64,000 bases of DNA from NCBI GenBank assembly GCA_029379385.1, contig CM055608.1:30068350-30132349 (forward strand), written 5' to 3'. The DNA is from Quillaja saponaria. Lineage: Eukaryota > Streptophyta > Magnoliopsida > Fabales > Quillajaceae. Below the pieces are notes generated by a model. It worked only from the letters and a program-made list of their open reading frames with translations, had not been told where the DNA came from and made no database searches. The position numbers and the translations under genes were made by a program. Positions 12,487 to 22,680 of the stretch are shown piece by piece (position 1 is the first letter of the stretch; every line of letters starts with the position of its first letter).

Positions 12487-12564
12487 TGCAGGGGTGGGGG
12501 GGTCAATTATTTGGAGGAGGGGTGGGACGTGATCGCTAGGCAGCCTAGCCTGCAAAGCAGATCT

Positions 12565-12785
12565 GAAACCGGCTTTTGTAAAGTCGATTTCAGAAATAAT
12601 TTTGTCCTCTACGGACCCGTCCAGCGGGTCTCACAGGGGACAAAAGCAAGGTGAAACCGGCTTTACAAAACCCAATTTCATTCTCCACTCACACGCCACG
12701 GGCGAGTGCGTGATCTGAGAAAGTGGGTGACCTGACATGCCAGATCGGACCTGAAAACCGTGTTTTGAAAACACAGTTTCAGACT
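12565..12785. repeat. Three copies of a GAAACCGGCTTT..TTTCAGA motif
   Basis: Related blocks start near 12572 (gaaaccggcttttgtaaagt), 12652 (gaaaccggctttacaaaacc) and 12751 (gaaaaccgtgttttgaaaac). The first is itself an imperfect palindrome bounded by TCTGAAA and TTTCAGA. Confidence 0.55.
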
Positions 12786-12830
12786 TTACCCTATTATGAC
12801 TATTAAACTAAAAATTTGTACAAAAATGGT

Positions 12831-13407
12831 AGATTTTGGACTCTTATGTCCAAAATTCCGAGGAGGGAGAGACTGGCGATGATTTCTTGGCCAAAATCCT
12901 CTCTGATATGAGAATCTCCGTCAAAATCTGGCTATGCACGCGATTTTGCGGTTTGGGGTTTGAGGTTCAGTGCTACACAATCTGAAATTTCAAAGTCCAT
13001 CATTGAAGAAAATAATAGAGAAAATTGCTACCCAGAAAAATGGAAAGAAAAGCAAAAGAGTGTATGAGCTTTTGATGGACTGAGATGAGATCTTCTGATT
13101 TGCTGTAAAGGAAGAGTTGTGTGAGAAATTTAGGGCAAAATTTGAGGGAAAGATGAATGGATGGGAGAAACGCAGCTAAATTTGAGTGTAAGAGGATTGG
13201 ATGGGAGCAGAGTGCCAAAGTCAATCTCCCATCCCGTGCCGTAAGCAATGAACAATTTCCCTCAACAGTATCCCAAATGAATACTTCCATTTGTGACTCA
13301 AACGCTACTATTGCATCTGAGAGAATGGCTACTTGGCGAGCTTAACTGCTCAGTTAATGCAGTTTTTTCTTACTTATGCCGAAGTTGATATTTTTGAAAA
13401 TTAACAG
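12831..13407. other. Sequence between the repeat unit and the tubby exon, no gene recognised
   Basis: Short open frames only. The last ~30 bases look like the 3' end of an intron (TTTTTGAAAATTAACAG). The upstream tubby exons and F-box expected in a complete gene were not found here. Confidence 0.5.
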
Positions 13408-13891
13408 GGGTCCTAGGATAATGCAGTGTGTTATGGATGCCATCCCTGTCTCTGCTGTTGAGCCAGGAGGTGTGGCTCCGACGCGGACTCAATTCCTACA
13501 TAGCAATCTGGATACTTCTCCATCAAGCCCATTCTTTAGATCAAAATCAACCCGCATGGAGACTTTTCAATCTGGTCAATTGTCTGCCCAAAATGAGGAA
13601 ATGTTGGTGTTACGGAACAAGTCCCCTAGGTGGCATGAACAGCTCCAGTGCTGGTTTCTGAACTTTAATGGACGGGTGACTGTGGCTTCAGTTAAGAACT
13701 TTCAGCTGGTTGCTTCTTTGAAAAATGGAGTTTCTGGGCAGGCTCAGGAAAACGTTATTCTGCAGTTTGGAAAAGTGGGGAAGGATGTGTTCACCATGGA
13801 TTACCAGTATCCTATCTCATCTTTTGAGGCATTTGCAATATGCCTTAGCAGCTTTGATACCAAGATTGCTCGTGAATCGGTGAATGACTGA
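13408..13891 (+). pseudogene. Tubby-like protein (TLP): orphan last exon
   Basis: After a splice acceptor (aacag, to 13407) the frame reads [89 protein letters not shown] and [14 protein letters not shown], ending TGA at 13889-13891. This is the C-terminal half of the tubby domain of plant TLPs (phosphoinositide-binding, F-box associated), open throughout and a little longer than the usual ACE end. No upstream exons with the F-box and the first tubby half are visible, so I treat it as a truncated copy or gene fragment, although a very distant 5' part cannot be excluded. Confidence 0.78.
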
Positions 13892-14340
13892 CATGCAGGT
13901 ACTATTCTTGCTAATGGACTAATTCTATTGAGAGTTTGTTTTCCCTTGTTAGACGTGGGGCCAATATGGCCTCTGGGTTGTGGGTCAAGCATTGTGTTTC
14001 AAAATAAAAGGATTTGGCGATTACATTTGTTCAGCTTGTTCAAATATCAATAGAAAGCCAAGTGATAGTGTAACGAAAGCCAGGTTAGTATCTTTGCTTC
14101 ATACAATCTGTAGCTGCATTATCTTGGTCCTCCCCCTACACACACTGAGAAGATCTCTGAATAGAGTTTAGAAGTTCCTTCTTGCAGTTAAAGAGTTGCA
14201 ACTTTTACCATGCAGGTATTTTACCTGATGCAACAGAAGTTGGTTGGAGATGCAAGATGGGACAATGGCAACAAATTTTGCAATCTCATGGTAGCCGATT
14301 TAAACTTATCTTGTAGGCATTGGGATTTTTCCAATGTATA
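13892..14340 (+). other. Possible 3' UTR remnant of the tubby-like exon
   Basis: T-rich, non-coding and contiguous with the TLP stop codon. No clear polyadenylation site was assigned. Confidence 0.3.
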
Positions 14341-14623
14341 TAAAAGGTTGTTCATTATGTGAATGGAACATTCCTATGTTGGTTGTCCTGAGTTCTGATC
14401 AAAATGGATTCTATCATGGATTCAAGTGTGTATCTAGTCAAGCACCTTAGTTGAGTGATGAATTTGTGGATTGCAGTTTCTTCATTTTGGACATCTTTTG
14501 CTTGTTTCAGTGATGTTTTTGCTTCCTTAATCGTTATTAAATTTGAGTTTGGAAATGCCACTGTACATGCTTCAGCCATGACCCAACCCCCTCTCTTCCT
14601 TTCAGAAAAATAGAAGTTTTGAT

Positions 14624-15273
14624 TTGCGAATTGCAGCATTAGCAGAAAGTCTAATTCACAGCACATTCCATCCAGAATCCAGTTTCCTAGGCCAAGGGAG
14701 TAAAAAGGAAATAGAAATTTTCTGCAAAAAATTAGTCTTTCACTTGAGATGTCTTCTTAAAATTTTTATCTTGAGATGGTACTTTTTAAAAAAGATACGA
14801 AGTGATCCTTTGTTTTCTAAAAGTAAAAAGATAAATGGATTACGATATAGTAACTAGTATTCAATTTAGAGAGTTGAAACACTTTTCTAAATGTGAACGC
14901 TAAGGAACATCTTCGAACTGAGACTATTACTTGCGAATTCCAGCATTAGCAGAAAGTCTAATTCACGGCACATTCCATCCAGAATCCAGTTTCCTACGAC
15001 TCCATATGCGAACCTTCAAATGGCCAAGGGAGTAAAAAGGAAATAGAAATTTTCTGCAAAAATTAGTGCTTCACTTGAAATGTCTTTCTAAAATTTTTAT
15101 CTTGAGATGGTACCTTCTAAAAAAGAAAAAGAAAAAGAAAAGAAGCGATCCTTTGTTTTCTAAAAGAAAAAAGATAAATGGATTACGTTATAGTGACTTG
15201 TATTCAATTTAAAGAGTTAAAATACTTTTCTAAATGTGAACACTAAGGAACATCTTTGAAATGAGACTATTAC
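14624..15273. repeat. ~310-bp tandem duplication, two copies
   Basis: Copy 1 (14624-14930) and copy 2 (14931-15273) both begin TTGCGAATT(G/C)CAGCATTAGC and end GAGACTATTAC. Copy 2 carries an extra 27-28 bases near 14997 (cgactccatatgcgaacctt...) and an expanded GAAAAA run near 15124. The copies are highly similar, with scattered substitutions. Copy 2 is followed by TTGC, as if it were the start of a third unit. Confidence 0.9.
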
Positions 15274-15410
15274 TTGCTAGAAATATTTTTTACTTAATTA
15301 TTGTTTTCCCAATTTGATCATGAAAATAGGAAGTCAAAGTTATTCTCTCTATATATGAAATATTATATATGTCAATATTTTCATTTTCTTTTTTATTGTA
15401 CCTTACAGGT

Positions 15411-15850
15411 AGGGGTGACAATGAGCCGAGCTAGCTCGTGAACAGCTCGTGAGCTACTCGTTAAGAGCTCGGATCAAGCTAAAAAACGAGCCGATCTTGA
15501 GCTTTATTTTAAGCTCGTTTAGTAAAACGAGCCGAGCTCAATCTTTCCAAAGCTAGGCTCGTGAGCTAGCTCGTTTAATATTATTTAATAATTTTTTTAT
15601 TATTTATATATACATTTATAATAAATATATTTATATACAACAAAACTAACACAAATTGTTACTTTGTTTAGTGGTAAACTGCACAAATTTTCACTAAGAA
15701 GTCTTGGGTTCAACTCTCCTTGTCTACAAAACATTTTTAGAATTTTCAAAAGAAATTCACGAGCCTGAGACGAGCTCGAGCTCGAGCCCACCTAAAGTGA
15801 GATGAGCCGAGCCGAGCTTTGGCAAAGCTCGGCTCTGAAGTCCTAAAGAT
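15411..15850. mobile_element. GAGCTCG-rich non-autonomous DNA element (hAT-like MITE candidate)
   Basis: The ends are imperfect inverted repeats: TAGGGGTGACAATGAGCCGAGC at the left, and at the right the reverse complement begins TAGGACTTCAGAGCCGAGC. Both flanks are packed with GAGCTCG/CGAGCT words in both orientations around an AT-rich core, which would fold extensively. This layout is typical of short plant hAT-type repeats. No clear 8-bp target duplication was found. Confidence 0.55.
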
Positions 15851-16272
15851 AGTGTGAAGAGAACTATTGAGAAGGAGTGCCCTTGACATAATGTTTACCA
15901 ATAGAAAATAGGTAAAATTATACCCAGAGTGGTGTTCTCCATGACTTTTGCATGGTTGCCAACTCCAGTATATGTATTCATGACCAGGCAATGATATTAT
16001 TCCATATGAATAATTGGATATCATTATCATGAATCAAGATGCTCCTTTAATTACAAATGGAATGGATTGAATCAAATTAATCTTCCCCAAAATATAAGAT
16101 CATGGTTCTGAAATCATTATTTGTAGCCCTATTACATATAGAAAGTCCATCTCAGATTTCAATCATCTGGCAGAAAAATAGAACATTAATAAAATCCCAC
16201 GAATGGACTAAAGTACAAGTATATCAATCAGACTCCAGACAACAGTGCAACACCTTCAGACAAATAAGGGGA
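15851..16272. other. 3' flank of the Gly/Pro-rich gene, nothing else seen
   Basis: Likely contains the 3' UTR of the minus-strand gene that follows. No other feature was recognised. Confidence 0.4.
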
Positions 16273-16719
16273 TCAGTAAGGATGGGGGCCGCCGGGAGGA
16301 CCAGATGGGCCACGAGGACCACCGAAGCAATCACGTAGCAACCAGCAACAGCACAGACAATAGAAGCTGCAGTTTCCACTCAAGAAATTAAAGATAGAAG
16401 TATACAAGCAATGTACTATACAGGTATGTAAATTAGTTAAGTCTAAGACATGGGAATACCAAATGGAGGGATATAGTTCTTACCAAGAAGATATCATGTT
16501 GCATAGGCCATTTGCACACCCACCAAAGAAGCCACCAGGTCCTGGACCGAAGCCTGGGCCTCCGGGTCCCCCAGGGCCAGGACCCCAGCCAGGTCCACCA
16601 GCCACCACCAGGTCCACCACCACCCCCACCAGGTCCCCCAGGGCCAGGACCCCAGCCACCACCAGGTCCCCGCCACCACCAGGTCCACCGCCTCCCCCAC
16701 CAGGTCCCCCAGGTCCCAT
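16273..16719 (-). CDS. Small glycine/proline-rich, cysteine-rich protein, 109 aa, two exons
   Basis: Exon 1 is 16719-16484, exon 2 is 16366-16273, with GT..AG borders and 330 nt of coding sequence. The protein begins MGPGGPGGGGGGPGGGG, then DLVVAGVLALGDLVGVVVDL, then returns to GPGWGPGPGGPGGPGFG. Across the splice it reads ISS-CFYCLCCCWLLRDCF (a Cys-rich, probably membrane-associated segment), and it ends in a GGPRGPSGPPGG tail. The overall plan (Gly/Pro repeats, CxxxCLCCCWLL, GPRGP tail) matches a family of small plant proteins of unknown function. The VVAG block is the Gly/Pro repeat read in a shifted frame, entered and left by compensating indels. The open plus-strand frame here is a shadow: only the minus strand gives the conserved spliced C terminus. 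Confidence 0.72.
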
Positions 16720-16860
16720 GACCAATTCTCTGCACTACACTACTTGAGCAGCCACCACCAACACGAGAGAAGCAAAGAACAAGAACTCCAGGATCTTTAG
16801 GTGAAGCAAAATTGAAATAAAAGCTTACCTTGCTTAAGTGATATGGGAATGAAGCTCATG

Positions 16861-16870
16861 CTTATATAGG
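16861..16870 (-). promoter_or_regulatory. TATA box of the Gly/Pro-rich gene
   Basis: The minus strand reads CCTATATAAG about 145 bases upstream of the ATG. A possible 5'-UTR intron donor (AAGGTAAGC) lies between them near 16826. Confidence 0.55.
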
Positions 16871-16879
16871 GAGATGTTA

Positions 16880-18041
16880 AAACAGGCAGTTTTCTTAATC
16901 TCGAAGGAAAATGTTTGATGCTATAAAAAAGAACATCAACAGCTAACAAGAGAACTAACAGTCAAAACCATGCAAATAATCTGTGGCAAACCTACCAGTC
17001 AATTAAAAATCAGCACAACGGTTTTTCTTGTCTCTCCACCAATTTGAACTCGAGGGGTAACCACTAAGCTACAAAGGAAATTGTTTCTTTTGTAACTGTT
17101 AGGAAAATCAATAAATAAGATCATATAATGCAATTCAGTTTATTAACCATAATAAATAACAATAAAACAGACAGAAATTACAGCCATTCAGATCTCCTGC
17201 AATTTCTCAAGAGCCCCATCCAAATTCAAGCGAAGCAATCACAACTAGTGTTAGCATATGTATACTTAAATTGTATAAACTTTCTGATACAAACTTTTAA
17301 ACCTTTAGGCTTTGACAGACCAGAACATTAAAACTGATAATCATCCATGTAACGGGTATGGAATCTCTCTCATAGAATAGTTTAACAAAATATCCCTTCC
17401 ATTTCTACCGCATACCTTAGAATTCACCTGAAAACAAGAAAGAGATCAATAGTTGATACTTATGCAACAAAGTTACAAAATCAAGTTAGCAGTAATATAT
17501 CTCTATGGGTATAATACAGAAATGATAACACAAGTTGAAGTTATCAACAGACATATGGTCAAATATAACGACATCTGAGGAGATGAAAATCCTAATTGAA
17601 AAAGTAACTACTTCCTTGGCTGGTGGGTTGGGGGAGGCCAATTGTGATCACGCGAGTTGACGGGGATCTACCAGTCCTTACGTATGTATAAGTATACAAA
17701 TGGGAGAACCAAAAGGTTTTCTGGCCCTCACAAGAGTTTTGATAATGACAGACAAATGGAATAATTGCTCAGTGGTGCTGATTGAATTTAAGCATGGCTT
17801 ATTGCCTTATCATACTATAATCATTTAGAATATAGTACTTGCTAACTAAAGCCCATACTTAAAAACTAGTTTTAAGGTTAGATGAGACTAGCACAAACTT
17901 TTCAATATTAATTTAAACTTCAAATTGTAGTGCTTTTTGAAAATAATCCAGTATGAACTTCACAACATTAGTGACATTTTGCATTTTCTTTTAGTACGCA
18001 GTTCAGATTTTGCAATGTTTACTATAACAATGTTCTCCTAG
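16880..18041. other. Intergenic, no gene seen
   Basis: No supported gene. A short B-box-like segment near 17040-17095 resembles a SINE scrap but lacks boundaries. Confidence 0.45.
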
Positions 18042-18258
18042 AACATTTAAGATTGAGTTTGATTTTTATAACACCCTGTTTGCTAACTCTGTTGCTGATA
18101 ATAAACTTGATGATTATGGTGACAATAAGAAGAAGAAGAACAATGCAAGTGGAGCTTACAGCTTTTCAGGAGAATTGAAGACTAAACCTGCAACACCAGC
18201 TACAAAGGAAAAAGAATTTCACCCTGAATTGTTTTCAGCAATAAAAAAGAAAAATTGA
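18042..18258 (+). CDS. Unidentified terminal-exon-like ORF (~71 codons), probably a gene fragment
   Basis: After an acceptor-like CTCCTAG, an open frame from 18043 reads TFKIEFDFYNTLFANSVADN, KLDDYGDNKKKKNNASGAYS, FSGELKTKPATPATKEKEFH and PELFSAIKKKN before the stop at 18256-18258. The composition (acidic, then lysine run, then a Pro/Thr linker) looks like a real protein C terminus rather than chance, but there is no ATG and no preceding exon was found. I do not recognise the family. Confidence 0.35.
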
Positions 18259-18287
18259 ATAATGTAAATACGAAAGTGCATCAACTA

Positions 18288-18399
18288 AGCCTCAGATTAG
18301 CATTTTGGCACATTAATCATCGCAACAAACAACCCATGTAGGACATGGTGCGCAAAATGTTGTTGCAGCTCATGCCCAAAATAATGTCATCATCGGCTA
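18288..18399 (-). ncRNA. Candidate C/D-box snoRNA
   Basis: On the minus strand: AGCC, G, box C ATGATGA, about 90 nt, box D CTGA, GGCT. The 4-bp closing stem AGCC/GGCT directly frames boxes C and D, and an internal C'-like CGATGATTA is present. A telo-box and site II motifs, common in plant snoRNA and ribosomal gene promoters, lie 240-420 bases upstream on the same strand. The guide target could not be assigned, box D' is unclear, and the stem is short. Confidence 0.33.
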
Positions 18400-18636
18400 T
18401 GGAAATTCATGAATCTAAACCATCTAAACTTCAAAACTCAAGTAAAGTCAAATCCATTAATTCTGCTTGCTATAGAACAAAGAGGATTGTGGGATACTGA
18501 AAAGATTAATTTTTAACAGAAAACCTCAATTGTCATGTTATGAACCCAGAAGATTCCCAGCTACCAAACATGATTATTGAAATTTTGAACTTACATATAC
18601 AGTGATTTCCTAGAATAGAAGATTGCGAAGACCCAT

Positions 18637-18822
18637 TAGGGTTTCCGGCTCTAATTGCGCAGCATCCAATTTATGGACGACAACCTGGACCGAAGGACAC
18701 GAAACGAAAGTGAAATATATGTCGTCGTGATGATCCATTTTCAAAATATTGCTGGGTTAGCCCAACATTGAATGAGCACAATAAAAGTCGAGTACAGGCA
18801 AGATGGGCCGATAATGGGCCTT
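18637..18822 (-). promoter_or_regulatory. Promoter-like cluster: telo-box and site II motifs
   Basis: Minus-strand AAACCCTAAT (around 18637-18646) with upstream GGCCCATTATCGGCCCAT (site II pairs TGGGCC near 18804 and 18814) and GGGCTAACC near 18750. This combination is known from plant ribosome-biogenesis, ribosomal-protein and snoRNA genes. No protein gene was identified downstream; the snoRNA candidate is the best match. Confidence 0.35.
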
Positions 18823-18849
18823 TACATTTACAATATTGGAAAATCAATA

Positions 18850-20164
18850 TCAGTCTCTTGTGCTTGTATGTAGTTTTGGCATTCACATGGAGAAATCAAT
18901 GTCAAGAGTAGGTCCCCCACAGACAAAGCTCTGGGGTGTGGGCCTGTGGGATAGATCGAGTAGTCCTCTTTTGATTGTGGTCCATCAATGGCCAAGAGTA
19001 GCTAAATGGATGAATCACAGCCGTCTGATACACCGGAGGGTTATGGTAGCCCTAGAAAGAAACCTCAACGTAACAGGACCATGCATGATAGAAACTGCAA
19101 AAAAGAAAAACAGTACTAGAGGTGAAAACGATAATTCAACTTTCATTTCAGCCTTTTCTTTTAGTTGGTCCCAACAAATGATGTCACCCATTAACTACTA
19201 TGTGCAAGAGATTCAATATCTTTTTTTGAATATTACCATCTTATTTGCTTTTCATTAAACCATATACATTTTCTTCGCAATTGAATACATCAGTTGGATT
19301 TAATTAAAAAAAAAATACATCAGTTAGGGAATATACATACTTTGATTTAGATTTCACGACAAAGTTTAGATAATTCATCAATTGAATCAATCAATATTAT
19401 AGACACAGTAACAGGCTTTGTTTATAAAAATTTAACAATGGAAATTTCACATGTGGGTGTATACTTTTGTCTTTTTGTATTATTATGATGATGGGTTTTT
19501 GTATGACTATGTATATGTATGTGTGATAGAAAGCAAAGTTAAATGGTCAAATATAATGGTGGAGGGTTGCTAGCTATAGGCAAACCATGCTCTGCATTCT
19601 AAATGTCAAATAAGAATGGGAAATTGGCCAAAATTGCATTATTGTTTTGTTTGACTGGCTAATGCCGAATTGAAATTTGTCATCTAGTAAACAAATTAGG
19701 AATAAACTTTTAGAAGAATGTCCATTGAACATGGGTTGGGTAGTGTTCTACAAATACATATGCACAATGCATTGCCCAATTTTCAAATTTAAACAGTTGT
19801 ATACTTTTATGGTTAATTGAGACAAAAAGATAAGAAGCAAACTTAGTTTTGATTGTCTGAGATTATCCTTATTTATTTGGATGGAGAACAAATTTGTTTT
19901 GACTTTGGATTCGTTATCAATCAAATCAAGTTTGTTAAGCTAGTCTTTTATTAGAAATGAAAAACAATACTCTATAACCGTAATGATCAAAACAAGTATT
20001 TTGTTTTAATTATGTGTGATATAATATTATGACTTTAAATTACTTACGCAATTTTAATATAATGATTAAAACTTTGATATTATATCAGCAATATGAATTT
20101 TTATATTTGAATCTCACATCCATTAATGTTTGTAATGAGTTGTTTTTCTTAAGTGTGAGCTCAC
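18850..20164. other. Intergenic, no gene seen
   Basis: AT-rich DNA without a supported feature. Confidence 0.5.
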
Positions 20165-22680
20165 TTATGCTTTACAAATAGGATTGGAAGAAGCTATGAA
20201 AAAGACATTTTAGGACAACTTGAATAAGATAGTCCAAGGAGTACCATTAGGGAAGAAATTTTTTATTGGAAGAGATTTGAACGGCCATATAAGAAGTACT
20301 GACGAGGGTTTTGAAAAAGTGCATAGGGTTTTTTGGTTATAGAGATAGGAATGAGAGAGGAGAATCCATTCTAGATTTTACGGTTGCTTACAACTTGATT
20401 TTAATCAACAAGTTCTTTAAGAAATGAGAGTCGCACTTAGTGACCTTTAGTAGCAAATCTAATAAAAGCCAAATAGATTTTGTTCTGATAAGAAAAATTG
20501 ATAGAGTATTGTGTAAGGATTGTAAGGTCATATCCGGTGAGTATTTAATGTCTCAGTACAAACTTTTAGTGGTGGATGTTGGTGTTAAGTATTGGAAGAA
20601 AACGCATAGAAGAAATAAATGTAATAGGACTAGATAATGGAATTTGAATGAATGGAATATGGTTATTTTTAAAGAAAAGATGTTACATGGTGACCCATGG
20701 ATTGTAGATAGCGAGTTTAGTATAATTTGGGATAAAATGACGAGTCGTATTAAGTATGGTTTGGGATAAGATGATGAGTGGTATTAGAAATACGATTAGA
20801 GAGGTGTTAGTATAAAGTAGAGGATGTGGACCCACCAACTAAGGAGACATGGTGATGGAATGAAGAAGTTCAACAAGTTATTAAAGTTAAAAAGAGTATT
20901 ATAAAAGATTACACTAATGTAGAAATGAGGATAACTATAAATGTTTTCAACAAGTTAAAAAAGATGTTAAGAAAGTAGTTAGGGAAGCTAGAGACAATGC
21001 TTGTGAAAGACTTTATCAAAAGTTATAGACAAATGATGGAGAGAAAAATATATATAGGATTGCCAAACAAAGGGAAAGTAGAACTAGAGACTTAAATAGT
21101 ATTAAGTGCATTAAGGATGAGAAGGACATGATTTTAGTTAAGGAATACGAGATTAATGAGAGATGGCGAACTTACTTCGATAATACAAACTGTAGATTTG
21201 TTATTCGAATTAGAGCTTAAGAGGTTAAAGAAACTATTCATAAGATGAGAAATGGTAAGGCAATAGGCCCGGATGATATCCTTATAGCAGTTTGGAGATG
21301 CCTAGGGGATATGGGTGTAAATTGGCTCACAAATTTGTTTAACAAGGTTTTAGTTACCAAGAATATGCCCGATGAATGGAGAAAGAGTACGTTGATCCTT
21401 ATTTATAAGAATAAAGGAAACATTCAAAGTTATACGAACTATCGAGGAATAAAACTTATAAGTCATACAATAAAGCTATTGAAAAGAGTGATTGAGCGTA
21501 AGTTTTGGAATGAGACTCTAGTTTCTGAGAATCAATTTTGTTTTATGCCGGGAAGATTCACAATGGAGGATATTTTTCTACTTAAGAGACTAATGAAGAA
21601 ATATAGAGAAAAAAAAAATGATCTTTACATGGTATTTATTGATCTAGAAAATATGTATGGTAAGGTGTCGAGACAAGTTTTGTGGTGGGTTCTCGAAAAG
21701 AAGAAGGTTTCAACTAAATATGTAGAAGTTATTAAAGATATGTATGAGAGAGTAATGATTAAGGTACAGACCGTAAATGGTTTGATAGAGAGTTCCCTAT
21801 TACGATAAGTGTTCACTAAGGTTAATACTTAAGCCCCAACCTATTTGTTTTAGTCATTGATAAACTTACATATACTATTCAGGATAGGGTTCCGTGGTGT
21901 ATATTGTTTGTCTATAATATAATGTTGGTAGATAAAATTAGAGAATGTTTGAATTCCAAACTAGAATTGTGGAGGAACTCATTAGAATCTAAAGGTCTTA
22001 GGTTAAGTCAGACAAAAACCAAGCATTTGGAATGCAATTTTAGTGACACTAGAGGAGGTCAGACTGAAATAATTTTGAATGGCCAAGTAATCCTTACAAA
22101 TGATGTGTTTAAATATTTAGGGTTATTTATACAAAAAGATACTGCGATTGAAGATAATCTGAACCATAAGATCAAGACAAGGTGGGTATTTTATGTGATC
22201 TTAAAAAATCCCAAATAGGTTAAAAGAAAATTTTTATAAGATAGCTGTAAGATTGACTATGTTATATGGTACTGAATGTTGGGTAATCAATAAATAACAT
22301 TCACATAAGATGTGAGTAGCCGAAATGAGAATGTTAAGATAGATGACCTGACATACTAGGAATGATAGAATAAGAAATAACGAGATTTGTAAGATGGTGA
22401 AAGTAGCATCTATTGAGGAGAAAATGAGAAAAAATCGTCTATATTGGTTTGGACATATCCAATGAATACTATAGTGAATAAATGTGACTTGGTGTAGGTG
22501 GTAGATATTAGACGTGATAGATAGAGACCGAAAATTTATATGAGAGGTAGTCATTAAGGAAGATATGACGGCTCTAAATATTACTGAAAATGATATCTTA
22601 AATCGATGCAAATGACAAAAAATGATTCATATAATTGACCCGAACTAGTTTAGGATTTAAACCTTAATTGAAATGAGTAT
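20165..22680 (+). mobile_element. RTE-type LINE, degenerate and 5'-truncated
   Basis: Endonuclease remains (GRDLNGHI; QIDFVLIRKIDRVLCKDCKV, 20270-20640) are followed by a reverse transcriptase block and end in the characteristic RTE tail (TTGACCCGAACTAGTTTAGGA.., 22634 onward). Many stops and frameshifts are present. No target-site duplication was defined. Confidence 0.85.
21240..22218 (+). pseudogene. RTE LINE reverse transcriptase, broken
   Basis: 21245-21808 reads KMRNGKAIGPDDI, MPDEWRKSTLILIYKNKGNI, YRGIKLISHTIKL, ENQFCFMPGRFTMEDIF and VFIDLENMYGKVSRQVLW, the RT fingers and palm motif A region. A frame change follows. 21904-22218 continues with LVDKIRECLNSKLELWRNSL and KTKHLECNFSD. The catalytic FADD motif has decayed to FVYN, so it cannot be active. 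Confidence 0.87.

Larger units (their letters stand above)
10171..12830 (-). mobile_element. Candidate transposon-like unit with inverted ends and its own promoter
   Basis: The left end (10165-10260: agagggacaaaaat, GCTAGGCAGCC, CCTAGC..GTCCCA) resembles the reverse complement of the right end (12500-12620: AGAGGACAAAAT, GCCTAGCGAT, CACGTCCCA). The right end holds a minus-strand TATA box inside a palindrome, a leader-like stretch and a possible intron donor (CTTGGTAAGTT near 12320). An AT-rich interior follows, containing one short acidic ORF. The class is uncertain: a non-autonomous DNA transposon or a retroelement relic are both possible. No transposase was seen and no target duplication was defined. 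Confidence 0.4.

Noticed and set aside
13000..13345. Overlapping frames on both strands before the tubby exon as upstream exons
   Set aside because: Neither frame resembles tubby or F-box sequence.
15645..15735. A-box/B-box-like phrase (TTTAGTGGTAAACTG, GGGTTCAACTCTCC) as a tRNA gene or SINE
   Set aside because: No cloverleaf and no A tail or own target duplication; it lies inside the GAGCTCG element.
16463..16747. Plus-strand proline-rich ORF over the Gly/Pro gene
   Set aside because: It is the antisense of Gly-rich codons; the minus strand has a TATA box, splice sites and a conserved Cys-rich second exon.
17040..17095. Minus-strand TAGCTTAGTGGTTA..GAGTTCAAATTGG as a tRNA/SINE
   Set aside because: Boxes are too close together and no boundaries are visible; at most a SINE scrap.
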